A stretch of 64,000 nt of DNA from Enterobacter wuhouensis (GTDB taxonomy: Bacteria > Pseudomonadota > Gammaproteobacteria > Enterobacterales > Enterobacteriaceae), in the NCBI RefSeq assembly GCF_004331265.1, contig NZ_SJOO01000003.1, positions 434,001-498,000 on the forward strand, read 5' to 3'. Below the pieces are notes generated by a model that ran no database searches, was not told the DNA's origin, and worked only from the letters and a program-made list of their open reading frames with translations. This document shows positions 56,014 through 64,000 of this stretch, piece after piece. The translations under genes and the position numbers were made by a program. The first letter of the stretch is position 1. Each line of letters begins with the position of its first letter.

Positions 56014-57048
56014 ATGCAATTTCAAGGACGACACATACTCTACGCCGCCGTAGTGTTTTGCTTCGGGTTATTTTCTTCAACCGTGATGGCCCTGACCTGC
56101 AAGGCGCAGGGCTCGGTGAGTCAGTATGTGGCTATAGACAGCGTGATCAAGGCGTCCGTGGGGGATTTTGGCACCAACACCAAGATATGGGTTTCCGCGC
56201 CGATTACGGCGACGTTTACCTGTTCCGATACGGATAATTTCCCAAAAGGGGAAAGCGCCTTTTTATGGCTGGATCCGAAGGATGCGGTGAAAAATGTTCA
56301 CAACTCGCTGGAGATCGGCATCACCTTCAGGAACGTTGATTACAAGCTGAAGAAGGGCGACAAGATCGAAATCGGTCCCGGCACGATGTGTACGCCTGAC
56401 GGGAAGGGGGGCTGCACCTCGAAGGCCACTTCGCAGACCTTTTCCCTGACTTATCAGGTGTATATTAAAACGACGGGGCTGCCTGCTGCGTCGGATGGCA
56501 AGGTGATGGGCGACGTCAGCCTGTCGCTCTTTCAGGTGGATGGCGTAGGCGGCCTGCGGGGTGGAACTGTCACTCAGGACGGCAACTTTAACCTGACGAT
56601 CACCGGGCTGGATAAAATCACCTTCCTGGCCTGCACGCCAAAAGTGATGCTGGTGCCCGATACGCTCGACTTTGGGGTCATCAACGGCAGCTGGGCCACG
56701 CCGGGGAAAATTGAGAAAACCAAACCTTTTACCCTGCAGGTTGATTTGACCCGCGAAGCCAGCGGTAAAACCTGCACCGGCGAGACGCTGCTCATGACCC
56801 TCGGCTCGACGAATCCGGTTAAGGATGGCGCGATTATCATGCCGGCGACGAACAGCGGCTTTGGCTTTATCATTTCCGCCAACAGCCTGATGGAGCCGCG
56901 CATCGCCTTGAACACGCCGCAGACGATAGGGGTAATTAGCGGCGATCGGCTTACGCGAGATTATTACGCGGGGTTTGTCTGGACGACGAACGCGCCCCTG
57001 TTAGGGGATTACAGCGCGACGGCCACCTTCACCGTAACGTTCAGGTAA
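56014..57048 (+). CDS. Fimbrial tip adhesin/minor subunit
   Basis: 344-residue secreted two-domain protein. The signal region (about 1-28, LYAAVVFCFGLFSSTVMA) is followed by an N-terminal domain with cysteines (LTCKAQG, FTCSDTD, GTMCTPDGKGGC) likely to bind the receptor. A C-terminal pilin-like domain begins near FLACTPKVMLVPDTLDFG and ends SATATFTVTFR. This length and position (after the usher) are typical of tip adhesins. The receptor is unknown. The ribosome-binding site is AAAGGAGAAG, giving the ATG at 56014; a frame from 55993 overlapping the usher is rejected. Confidence 0.88.
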   Translation: MQFQGRHILYAAVVFCFGLFSSTVMALTCKAQGSVSQYVAIDSVIKASVGDFGTNTKIWVSAPITATFTCSDTDNFPKGESAFLWLDPKDAVKNVHNSLEIGITFRNVDYKLKKGDKIEIGPGTMCTPDGKGGCTSKATSQTFSLTYQVYIKTTGLPAASDGKVMGDVSLSLFQVDGVGGLRGGTVTQDGNFNLTITGLDKITFLACTPKVMLVPDTLDFGVINGSWATPGKIEKTKPFTLQVDLTREASGKTCTGETLLMTLGSTNPVKDGAIIMPATNSGFGFIISANSLMEPRIALNTPQTIGVISGDRLTRDYYAGFVWTTNAPLLGDYSATATFTVTFR

Positions 57049-57071
57049 CGCCGTCGGGACTGCACCTGAGT

Positions 57072-57497
57072 TTAGAGGAGGCCTTTCTGCGCGAAGGTGA
57101 CGCGCGTGGCCTCGTTCAAATCCAGCGATTTCAACGACGCCGGGCGCACCCAGGCAATTTCCTGAAACTCTTCGTTGAAGGTTACGCTGCGGTTGGCGCT
57201 GATGCAGTCGAAGATCAGGTAAATCATATAAATTTCTTCCGTGGTGCCGTCGGCATAGGTTTTCACCCGTATGTCATCGCGGAAGGCCCAGGGCTTCACC
57301 TCGGTAATCTCCAGCGCGTCCCCCAGCTCCTCGCGGATTTCGCGGCGCAGCGCCTGTTCCATCGTTTCGCCGGGCTCCATTCCACCGCCGGAGAGCGCCC
57401 ACTGGCCGGGGAACACGCCGCGATCGTCGGCCATTTTGCACAGCAGATAAGCCCCGTCGTTCTGAATGATGGGGCAGACAATAGAACGTTGACGCAT
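57072..57497 (-). CDS. nudI: NudI nucleoside triphosphatase (Nudix)
   Basis: Nudix hydrolase of 141 residues, the E. coli length. NudI prefers pyrimidine deoxynucleoside triphosphates. The Nudix box [24 protein letters not shown] is intact (about 38-61), and the start [20 protein letters not shown] aligns with E. coli. The ATG at 57497 follows AGGAAGAAACC; a frame extended by 26 codons is rejected. It is convergent with the fimbrial operon. Confidence 0.94.
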   Translation of the reverse strand: MRQRSIVCPIIQNDGAYLLCKMADDRGVFPGQWALSGGGMEPGETMEQALRREIREELGDALEITEVKPWAFRDDIRVKTYADGTTEEIYMIYLIFDCISANRSVTFNEEFQEIAWVRPASLKSLDLNEATRVTFAQKGLL

Positions 57498-57537
57498 GGT
57501 TTCTTCCTGAAAGATGAGTAAGTTAACACCGTGCCTT

Positions 57538-57885
57538 TTAGGCCACGTCGGGCTGGCCTGATTTTCGTTTTGCAATGATTTCAGCCGCTGTCTTAATACG
57601 GCTTAACTCTTCCTGAGTCCGTGAGTCAGTTTGCGCTTCCCATATTTCAACGTTGAGCTGCAGGTTCAGCCAAAACTCAATCGTGGTATCAAACGCTTTA
57701 GCCAGCCTGATCGCCATATCAGCAGTTAGTTTACGATTATTATTGACCAGAGCGCTGATGGTGTTTCGGTGCACGTTAAGCATGTCTGCAAGGTCGCTAA
57801 TTTTCAGATTGAGCGGCTCAAGATATTCATATTGCAAGACATCGCCCGGCGTGGTGGGTTTGCGTAGTGCCTGTTGTAGAGTCAT
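57538..57885 (-). CDS. higA: HigA-type antitoxin
   Basis: 115-residue antitoxin of the HigA/VapI family. An Xre-type HTH is visible at about 28-80 ([48 protein letters not shown]). Such proteins neutralise HigB and repress the operon. It starts 10 bases after the toxin gene. The toxin-first order is characteristic of higBA. Confidence 0.9.
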   Translation of the reverse strand: MTLQQALRKPTTPGDVLQYEYLEPLNLKISDLADMLNVHRNTISALVNNNRKLTADMAIRLAKAFDTTIEFWLNLQLNVEIWEAQTDSRTQEELSRIKTAAEIIAKRKSGQPDVA

Positions 57886-57895
57886 ATGGGATACC

Positions 57896-58195
57896 TCATT
57901 TGTGTGGCGTGTACTTGTGTGCTGAGAGGTAGAGATCGTTTGCTTTGCCCTCTGTCCACCGGAAAACCAGCCTGTATTGCCTGTTTACGCGAATTGATGA
58001 AAATCCTGCGAGTGGGGGATTCAACAATTCATACATATTCCCTGGCGGGGATCTTAGATCCCGGTGAGAGGTTGCTGCGTTGATGATATCTAGCTTTCTC
58101 GCCAGGGCAGATTCCAGGCTCGCTGGAATGATGTTGCATGATTTTCCATAGAGAAAGAAATCCATAAGCCATTGATCGCGAAAATGATTAATCAT
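57896..58195 (-). CDS. higB: HigB-type mRNA interferase toxin
   Basis: 99-residue RelE/HigB superfamily toxin that would cleave mRNA on the ribosome. Conserved features are LARKLDIINAATSHRDLRSPPGN and FSSIRVNRQYRLVFRWTEGKAND. It is slightly longer than the common 92-residue form. The ATG has only a weak ribosome-binding site. The operon promoter should lie in 58196-58260 and be repressed by the HigBA complex. Confidence 0.9.
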   Translation of the reverse strand: MINHFRDQWLMDFFLYGKSCNIIPASLESALARKLDIINAATSHRDLRSPPGNMYELLNPPLAGFSSIRVNRQYRLVFRWTEGKANDLYLSAHKYTPHK

Positions 58196-58378
58196 AATAC
58201 TGGTTAGCTCCGATCCGTGAAGCTGAGTGGATATTAATGCACTCCCGCACTGTGCGCAAGTGCAATATTTGGTGCGAGAATAATATACCTGGAGTAGGAC
58301 TTGAGGAAAGCCGACGGCGACATAGAAAGATGATTCTTCGAGGCGGATTCAGGGAATATGTATACGATTGCCGATTTT

Positions 58379-58416
58379 CCCCTCACCCTAACCTTCTCCC
58401 CAGAGGGGCGAGGGGA
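58379..58416. repeat. CCCTCTCC-type palindromic repeat, copy 5
   Basis: CCCCTCACCCTAACCTTCTC followed by CCCAGAGGGGCGAGGGGA. It is a single degenerate copy in the 282-base gap between the HigBA pair and the type I secretion operon. Confidence 0.75.
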
Positions 58417-58439
58417 TTGATTGTGCAGTTTGAGGTTTT

Positions 58440-58472
58440 GTAGGCCGGGTAAGGCGTAGCCGCCACCCGGCA
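58440..58472. repeat. REP element after the type I secretion operon
   Basis: GTAGGCCGGGTAAGGCGTAG followed by CCGCCACCCGGCA, a single REP unit five bases beyond the stop of the HlyD-family gene. The rest of the gap shows no gene. Confidence 0.8.
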
Positions 58473-58477
58473 ATGTA

Positions 58478-59677
58478 TCACCGCTCCCTCAGCGCCTCTT
58501 TCGCCCGGTTAAACGGCTTGATCATATAATCCAGCACCGTTTTTTCCCCGGTCTTGATATCCACCGTCGCGATCATCCCCGGCACGATCGAAAAATGCCT
58601 GCCCGCCTTATTCACCAGGTAATCCTGGCTGGTGCGGATAAACACGCGGTAGTAGAACACTTCAGGCTTGGCCTCGTCCTGAATGGTGTCCGGCGAAATG
58701 GTTTCGACCACGCCGTGCAGCCCGCCGTAGATGGCATAATCGTACGCGGTGATCTTCACCAGCGCTTCCTGGTTAGGGTGGATAAAGGCAATATCGCGCG
58801 GCGACAGGCGGGTTTCAATCAGCAGATGATCGTCCACCGGCACGATCTCCATCAGCTCTCCGTTGGGGGGAATGACGCCGCCGATGGTGGTGACTTTGAT
58901 GTTTTTCACGATCCCGCGCACGGGCGATTTCACCGTCAGGCGCGTGACGGAGTCCTCACGCCCCTTCAGTACCGCCGACACCATATCCACTTCCGCGTTG
59001 GCTTTGGATAACGCTTCGCGGGCCTGCACGTAATACTGCGAGCGCACGTCGGTCAGCTTCAGCTCCAGGTCGCTTTTTTGCCGCTGCAGGCGCAGCACTT
59101 CAACGTGGCTCGCCGCGCCGGTTTTTACCAGACGCTGGGTGATCGCCAGCTCTTTATTCGCGAGATCTAACGCTGCGCGCAGCTCGCGCTGGGTATCCTC
59201 CAGCTGCGCGCGGCGGGAGTTGTAGAGCCGGGTTTCGGCGGCGATCAGATCCGTCCATTTCGCCAGCGAAGGGGGAAACTTCAGCGGCAGATCGTTCACC
59301 TCGGCGTATAAACGCACGCTGGAGGCCAGCGATGCCCGATAGCGCGCGGCGCTCTCCCCAACGTTCGATTCCGATCGCGTCGGGTCCAGCCGCGCCAGCA
59401 CCTGTCCGGCCTGCACCTGATCGCCCTCGTGAACGTTAAGCTCGGTCAGAATACCGCCGTCGAGCGACTGCAAAACCTGCTCGCGCGAGCTGGGGATCAC
59501 CTTGCCCGTTCCGGTTGAGACTTCATCCAGCACGCCAAACCACGCCCAGATCCCAACGGCAACAAACAATAACAGAGAGAAGATGACGATCCGCCGCGCG
59601 CCGGTGTAGCCGCTTTCGGAGTCGAGCGCGTTGTCCAGGTCGTCCATGGCGGCAACGTCACGCTGATTGATTTTCAT
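58478..59677 (-). CDS. HlyD-family type I secretion adaptor
   Basis: 399-residue periplasmic adaptor of a type I secretion system. One N-terminal TM (about 30-47, VIFSLLLFVAVGIWAWFG) is followed by the split lipoyl domain (LTELNVHEGDQVQAGQVLARLD), a coiled-coil hairpin (about 140-240), and the C-terminal VVETISPDTI and PGMIATVDIKTGEKTVLDYMI typical of LapC/HlyD. It links the ABC ATPase to the outer-membrane factor. It overlaps the ATPase gene by 20 bases. In bapABCD nomenclature it corresponds to bapD. Confidence 0.92.
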   Translation of the reverse strand: MKINQRDVAAMDDLDNALDSESGYTGARRIVIFSLLLFVAVGIWAWFGVLDEVSTGTGKVIPSSREQVLQSLDGGILTELNVHEGDQVQAGQVLARLDPTRSESNVGESAARYRASLASSVRLYAEVNDLPLKFPPSLAKWTDLIAAETRLYNSRRAQLEDTQRELRAALDLANKELAITQRLVKTGAASHVEVLRLQRQKSDLELKLTDVRSQYYVQAREALSKANAEVDMVSAVLKGREDSVTRLTVKSPVRGIVKNIKVTTIGGVIPPNGELMEIVPVDDHLLIETRLSPRDIAFIHPNQEALVKITAYDYAIYGGLHGVVETISPDTIQDEAKPEVFYYRVFIRTSQDYLVNKAGRHFSIVPGMIATVDIKTGEKTVLDYMIKPFNRAKEALRER

Positions 59678-61850
59678 TTTTCCACTCCCGTCCGGTTGCC
59701 TGCTGCTGTTGCTGCATGCGGCTGTTGCTCAGCGCCTGCGCTTTCGGGGCGTCCATTACCAGCATGCCCTCTTTCAGTACCACTACGCGCTCGACCAGCT
59801 CCAGCACCGGCACGCGGTGGGTGGCGACGACAAGCGTGCGGTTGCCGAGCCAGGCCCCCAGACGCTGGATAAATTCCCGTTCGGTGTGTTCATCAAGCGA
59901 CGCGGTGGGTTCATCCATCAGCACGATATTCGGGTCGCGCAGGAGCATGCGCGCCAGCAGGATAGACTGCCGCTGCCCGCCCGATAACCCCACGCCGTTC
60001 TCCATAATCGGATAGTCCAGCCCCTTCGGCAGCTTCTGCACAAAGCCCGCTGCGCCGCACATCTCCAGCACCTCGAAGATCTCTTCATCCGTGGCGCGCG
60101 GCATGCCGAGCGTGATGTTCTCCCGCAGGCTGCCGTAAAACAGCCGCGCGTTCTGGGTCATAAAGCCGACGTTACGCCGCACGTCCGCCACGTCCAGATG
60201 CGGCAGGCTGAAGTTGTCGAGCCGCAGCTCCCCTGCGGCCAGATCCATCCCCCCGGCCATGGCCTGCAGCAGGGTCGATTTGCCCGCGCCGTTGCGCCCG
60301 AGGATCGCCACTTTCTCACCCGGCCTGATCTCCAGGCGGTTGATGCGCAGCGCCATGCGCGGATCTTCCGGGTGATAGCGGAACTGCGCCTGCTCGAACA
60401 GGTAGTGGCCGCGCAGCACGTCCTGGCGGATCGGCGTCTCTTCGCGCTGGTTTTCGGTGGGCAGCTGCATGATGCTGTCCAGACCTTCCTTCGCCGCTTT
60501 CACCTGCTGCCAGCGGGCGAGCACGCCGCACAGGGTCGCCATCGGGGCGATCATGCGCGAGGCCAGCATCGAAGCGGCCACCACCGAACCGGTGGTTAAG
60601 GTGCCGTCGATCACCATGGGCGCACCGACCACGATGACGCCTGCGTAGACGAGACTCTGGATGGTCATCCCCCAGCTGATCAGGTTTTGCGTCAGCTCGC
60701 GGGTGCGCAGGCCGGACTCTGCGGTGATCTGGATATAGCTGTTCCACTGCTGCAAAAAGCGGTTTTCCGCCTGCATCAGCTTAATGTCCTCCAGCCCCTG
60801 CACGCTCTCCACCAGCACCGCGTTGCGCAGGGTGGATTCATGCGCGGACTGCTTCGCCAGCTCCGCCAGCTTCTTTTGCAGCAGCAGGCCGGGGAGCACC
60901 ATGATCACTGCCGCGACCGGGGCGATCCACGCCAGCTGCGGAGCGATGATCGCCAGCACCACCACGAACAGGAGGAAGAACGGCAGATCGACAATGGTCG
61001 AGATGGTGGAGGAGGTGACCATCTCGCGGATCTGCTCCAGCTCGCGCAGCTGCGAGATAAAGCTGCCGGTGGAGCGGGGGATCGCGCTGTTGCGCAGGCG
61101 CAGGGCGTGGCCGAATACGCGATCCGACACCCGCAGATCCGATCGCTTGCCCAGCAGATCCATAATGTGCCCGCGCGCCACGCGCAGCACGAAGCCAAAC
61201 AGGGTAGCAATCAGCACCCCGATGGTCAGCACGTAGAGCGTGGGGTAGGACTGAGCGGGGATCACCCGGTCATACACCTGCATGGAAAAGACAATCCCCG
61301 ACAGCGACAGCACGTTGATAAACAGCGCCGCCAGCATCACCCAGCTGTAGGGGCGGAGGTCGCGCATGACCAGGCGATAAAGCCAGTCCGGGCGGTATTT
61401 GGAGATATAGGCATCAACGCGGCTGTCCTTCAGCGCCGCCAGCGGGCGCAGGGCGATAACGTGGCGGATGGCGGGCAGCATCGCGCTCATCGACAGGCGG
61501 TTGGTGTGCGTTTTGCCGTCGAAAAAGATCACCTCAAGGGTGTCCTCGCCGTCGAAATGCTCGATGACGCCGATTTTGCCTTCGTCCAGCGCCACGACTA
61601 CCGGCAGCCGCCAGCTGTTGATGGACTGCTGATCCGCCGTGAGCAGCTGAAACGACAGCCCGGCCTCGCGGGCGAGCTGGGTCAGCGCCGGAACCATAGG
61701 TTTACCCTTCAGCCACGGGGCGCCCGCGATCAGCGCCCCGGGCGAGCAGGCCACGCGGTAGCGGGTGGCGACATAGCCAAACGCCTGCGCCCACTGTTCC
61801 AGCTCCTCGTCCGTTACGATCTCACCCTGCGGGATGTCACTTTGCTTCAT
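59658..61850 (-). CDS. Type I secretion ABC ATPase/permease (LapB/BapC-like)
   Basis: 730-residue fused permease-ATPase. An N-terminal C39-like domain without an evident catalytic Cys (about 1-140) is expected for large-adhesin exporters. Five to six TM segments follow (about 165-430). The C-terminal ATPase has Walker A GRNGAGKST, signature LSGGQRQS, Walker B IVLMDEPTASLDE and switch VVATHRVP. It energises export of the giant adhesin. The ATG overlaps the TolC-like gene stop by four bases. It is related to LapB/SiiF/BapC. Confidence 0.94.
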   Translation of the reverse strand: MKQSDIPQGEIVTDEELEQWAQAFGYVATRYRVACSPGALIAGAPWLKGKPMVPALTQLAREAGLSFQLLTADQQSINSWRLPVVVALDEGKIGVIEHFDGEDTLEVIFFDGKTHTNRLSMSAMLPAIRHVIALRPLAALKDSRVDAYISKYRPDWLYRLVMRDLRPYSWVMLAALFINVLSLSGIVFSMQVYDRVIPAQSYPTLYVLTIGVLIATLFGFVLRVARGHIMDLLGKRSDLRVSDRVFGHALRLRNSAIPRSTGSFISQLRELEQIREMVTSSTISTIVDLPFFLLFVVVLAIIAPQLAWIAPVAAVIMVLPGLLLQKKLAELAKQSAHESTLRNAVLVESVQGLEDIKLMQAENRFLQQWNSYIQITAESGLRTRELTQNLISWGMTIQSLVYAGVIVVGAPMVIDGTLTTGSVVAASMLASRMIAPMATLCGVLARWQQVKAAKEGLDSIMQLPTENQREETPIRQDVLRGHYLFEQAQFRYHPEDPRMALRINRLEIRPGEKVAILGRNGAGKSTLLQAMAGGMDLAAGELRLDNFSLPHLDVADVRRNVGFMTQNARLFYGSLRENITLGMPRATDEEIFEVLEMCGAAGFVQKLPKGLDYPIMENGVGLSGGQRQSILLARMLLRDPNIVLMDEPTASLDEHTEREFIQRLGAWLGNRTLVVATHRVPVLELVERVVVLKEGMLVMDAPKAQALSNSRMQQQQQATGREWKNENQSA

Positions 61851-63250
61851 GGCTGGATCTCCACGGTCTGGATGGTGCGGTTGTCAAGATCGAAGGAATG
61901 GCGCAGGCGTCCGGTGTTGTACAGGCAGTTCAGCTGAAGCTGATGCAGCTGTCCGGCGGTCTGCTGCTGGGTGAAGCGCGCCTGGTAGACCTCCTGCTCG
62001 GCGTTGAGGACGTCGAGCAGCGGGCGCGAGCCGAGATCGAGATACTGCTGCTGATAAAGCTCGCGGGTGCGGGCGCTTAGCGCCTCCTGGCGTCCCTGAA
62101 TTTGCAGGGTGCTCATCAGGCTCATGACCTGGCTGCGGGCTTCCAGCAATTTTTGCCGGACGTCGAGGCGCGTGCGCTGAATGGTGGACTGCGCGGATTC
62201 CACCGCATGTCCGGCAGCGTTACGCCTGGCGGTGAGGCCGCCTCCCTGATAGAGCGGCATCTGCACCTTTACCCACGCGGAATACTGAGTGCGGTCCCGC
62301 GTCTCGCTGCCCGCGTAGCGGTCGTTAAGGTAGTGGCGCACTTCCGGTTCGAGCGAAATGGTCGGCGTCATCTGCGCGTTGGCATTGTCCAGGTTGGCCT
62401 GCGCGACGTTAGCCTGCGCCCAGGCCGCCAGTACGGCGGGCACCAGACGATCGTCCGGCTCGGCGATGTCGCAGCTGCGGGCCAGGCTTTGCGGGAAGTC
62501 GTTGCTGACCTCGTTCAGGTTGTTCCAGCCGAGAAAGCTCATCAGCGTGGCGCGGGAGCTGTCGAGGCTGGCCTGATACTGCATCAGCTGCGCGCGGGCG
62601 CCTTCGATACGGGCGTCGGTCTGCACCACGTCAGAGAGCGAGGTGGCCCCCTCGTCGTTGCGCAGCTTCGTCAGCTTTCCGATCGAGGAGAGGGCGTCGA
62701 GCTGCTCTTTCGCGGTCTCCACCATCTGCTGCCAGGTTTGCACTTGCACCATGGCGATGGCGGTGTCGTGGGCGATGGTGTCGATGCTCACCAGCACATT
62801 AGCCTGCTGCTGGGCGACGCCCGCGCTTTCGGCGCGCACCTGGCTTGCCACTTTGCCAAAGTCGTAGAGCATTTGCGAAAGGGAGAGCACCAGCGACGGC
62901 GTAAAACCGTTGTCGCTGCCGTCGTGGGTGTAGCCGTTTTCCATTCCGGCGTTGACCTGCGGATAGTATTTCGATCTGGCGACGTCCACGTTTTCGCTCT
63001 GCTGGTAGAGTTTCCCCACCGCTTCGCTGATGGCGGGGTGCCAGGTAACGGCGCGATTCACCGCTTCACCCAGCTGGAGCGTGCCGGGGGCGGCGTTGCC
63101 CGGCATGGGGGCCACGCGACCATTCAAAGAGGGGAGTTCCTGCGTTTCGCGCAGTTGTTCAGTATTGATCGTCGCCGCCGGGTTGGCGGCCGTTGCGGGC
63201 ACAGATATCAGGCAGCACGAGAGCCACCAGTAAGGCATCTTCTTTCCCAT
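61847..63250 (-). CDS. TolC-family outer-membrane channel (LapE/BapB-like)
   Basis: 467-residue outer-membrane efflux protein. The signal peptide is MGKKMPYWWLSCCLISVPAT (cleavage near ATA or TAA). Two TolC-type helical/strand repeats follow (GEAVNRAVTWHPAISEAVGKLYQQ; MLYDFGKVASQVRAESAG; LYQGGGLTARRNAAGHAVESA). It is the outer channel of the type I system. A hairpin separates it from the adhesin gene upstream. The start at 63250 has AGGG upstream. Confidence 0.92.
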   Translation of the reverse strand: MGKKMPYWWLSCCLISVPATAANPAATINTEQLRETQELPSLNGRVAPMPGNAAPGTLQLGEAVNRAVTWHPAISEAVGKLYQQSENVDVARSKYYPQVNAGMENGYTHDGSDNGFTPSLVLSLSQMLYDFGKVASQVRAESAGVAQQQANVLVSIDTIAHDTAIAMVQVQTWQQMVETAKEQLDALSSIGKLTKLRNDEGATSLSDVVQTDARIEGARAQLMQYQASLDSSRATLMSFLGWNNLNEVSNDFPQSLARSCDIAEPDDRLVPAVLAAWAQANVAQANLDNANAQMTPTISLEPEVRHYLNDRYAGSETRDRTQYSAWVKVQMPLYQGGGLTARRNAAGHAVESAQSTIQRTRLDVRQKLLEARSQVMSLMSTLQIQGRQEALSARTRELYQQQYLDLGSRPLLDVLNAEQEVYQARFTQQQTAGQLHQLQLNCLYNTGRLRHSFDLDNRTIQTVEIQP

Positions 63251-63280
63251 GTCTTATCCCTAATAAAAGAGTACTGCTTT

Positions 63281-63308
63281 ATTTTGCCCGGGCGCTGCTG
63301 CGCCCGGG
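63281..63308 (-). terminator. Hairpin between adhesin and TolC-like gene
   Basis: Perfect 8-base GC stem CCCGGGCG-N6-CGCCCGGG beginning 15 bases after the adhesin stop; on the minus strand it is followed by CAAAATAAAG, not T. It could reduce read-through from the long adhesin gene into the secretion genes. Confidence 0.4.
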
Positions 63309-63323
63309 TCATTTGGTTTGCTA

Positions 63324-64000
63324 TCAGGTAATGATGTGCTGCTGGTTAACAAGCTCGTCGTAGGTGGTCTGAACGCCATCAAGCGTAACGAGCGTTGTAT
63401 TAGTGTAGGTGCTCCCTGCACCATCACGGTCGACGGAGATCACAGTGTTGCCACCGCTTTGAGTAACATGGAGATAATTACCCAGCGTTGAGGCGCTACC
63501 GTTCCAGCCCACCAGCAGATCGCCGATGTCGATCTTGTCTCCCTGCGCCAGCGAGAAGTTGGTCCAGTGATCGCCCACCGTGCTGTTGACGTTGCCCGCC
63601 GTGGCGTTGCCCGCCGCGTTGTTCAGCACCTGGTAAATCAGGGTGTCCGCATAGGCCGTGCCGGTGATCACGTCGTTATGCTCCGAGCTGATGAACTGCG
63701 GCGCCATGTTGATGGTCAGCGAGGCGGTATCCGTTTTGCCCGCCGCGTCGGTCAGGGTGTAGTTAAAGACCTCCTTCGAGGTGATGGTGGCGAGCGAAAC
63801 GCCGCTGTTCAGGGTGTAGGTGTAGTGACCGTCTGCGCCAATCGCCAGGGTGCCGTAGTGGCCGACGATATTGACGGTGGCGCTGCCGGTGTAAGGATCC
63901 AGCGTGGTGGTCACGCCGTTGTAGCCGGTTACGCTCAGGCGGGTGTCCACCGAGTGCAGCTGATCCATCGCCCCGGCGGAGTCCGTACCGTCAAAGATGT
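63324..64000 (-). CDS. Giant type I-secreted adhesin, C-terminal part (5' end outside window)
   Basis: The open frame runs to the window edge (226 codons incl. stop; it continues upstream of an internal Met at 63968, reading IFDGTDSAGAMDQL). Visible are one bacterial Ig-like/VCBS-type repeat (GSATVNIVGHYGTLAIGADG, VFNYTLTDAAGKTDTASLTI) and the C-terminal type I secretion target domain (NDVITGTAYADTLIY, DKIDIGDLLVGW, TVISVDRDGAGSTYTNTTLV), ending QQHIIT. This is how BapA/LapA/SiiE-type biofilm adhesins end. The three downstream genes form its exporter. Total length cannot be seen. Confidence 0.9.
   Translation of the reverse strand, partial: IFDGTDSAGAMDQLHSVDTRLSVTGYNGVTTTLDPYTGSATVNIVGHYGTLAIGADGHYTYTLNSGVSLATITSKEVFNYTLTDAAGKTDTASLTINMAPQFISSEHNDVITGTAYADTLIYQVLNNAAGNATAGNVNSTVGDHWTNFSLAQGDKIDIGDLLVGWNGSASTLGNYLHVTQSGGNTVISVDRDGAGSTYTNTTLVTLDGVQTTYDELVNQQHIIT

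Noticed and set aside
60687..63331. Two long plus-strand frames opposite the type I secretion genes
   Set aside because: Extremely rich in His, Arg and Gln, as expected of antisense translation of GC-rich genes.

Overview
The window is a stretch of enterobacterial chromosome. Backbone genes such as recA, alaS, csrA, gshA, luxS, emrRAB, proVWX, nrdHIEF and stpA have the same lengths and order as in Escherichia coli. The accessory genes (a leuA paralogue, an FdrA operon, a two-partner-secretion exoprotein with an acyltransferase, and a Bap-type giant adhesin) and the GC-rich repeats suggest Enterobacter or a close relative such as Leclercia, Lelliottia or Kosakonia. The genus call is inference.

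Layout. 1-8943 is conserved backbone: 3' part of recA, recX, alaS, csrA, a tRNA-Ser/4x tRNA-Arg cluster, yqaB-yqaA, gshA, the sRNA micA (minus strand) and luxS. 8998-11404 is an insertion with an AraC-type regulator and an actinobacterial-style 2-isopropylmalate synthase. 11589-27170 returns to backbone, mostly on the minus strand: emrB-emrA-mprA, ygaY, the osmoprotectant operon proVWX, the class Ib ribonucleotide reductase operon nrdHIEF, ygaM, ygaC, alaE, stpA, a small DUF2158-like gene and yqaE.

27167-36012 is the most interesting accessory block. An AllS-like LysR regulator diverges from an apparent operon of an ankyrin-repeat protein, an FdrA-family protein, a YlbE/DUF1116 protein, an NCS2-like permease, a carbamate kinase and a Tat-exported CodA-like amidohydrolase. 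The last five genes overlap or lie within 11 bases. It looks like a pathway that opens a cyclic ureide-like compound outside the cytoplasm, imports it, removes a carbamoyl group as carbamoyl phosphate and makes ATP. The third subunit known from E. coli (YlbF) is missing. The substrate is unknown.

36138-38490 holds a methyltransferase, an SDR-like protein and its divergent LysR regulator. 38514-49561 (minus strand) holds a CdiB/CdiC/CdiA-like two-partner-secretion locus: TpsB transporter, HlyC-type lysine acyltransferase, 2600-residue exoprotein, small lipoprotein, and an Ail/OmpX-like outer-membrane protein. 49873-57048 holds a PLP aminotransferase and a chaperone-usher fimbrial operon preceded by an AT-rich LuxR-type regulator. 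57072-58195 holds nudI and a HigBA toxin-antitoxin pair. 58478-64000 holds a type I secretion system (HlyD, ABC ATPase, TolC-like) following the C-terminal end of a giant adhesin that runs off the window, in the same order as bapABCD.

Two families of short palindromic repeats are scattered between genes. In two places they run into a coding region and supply the last codons of the protein. No CRISPR array, insertion sequence or prophage was recognised.
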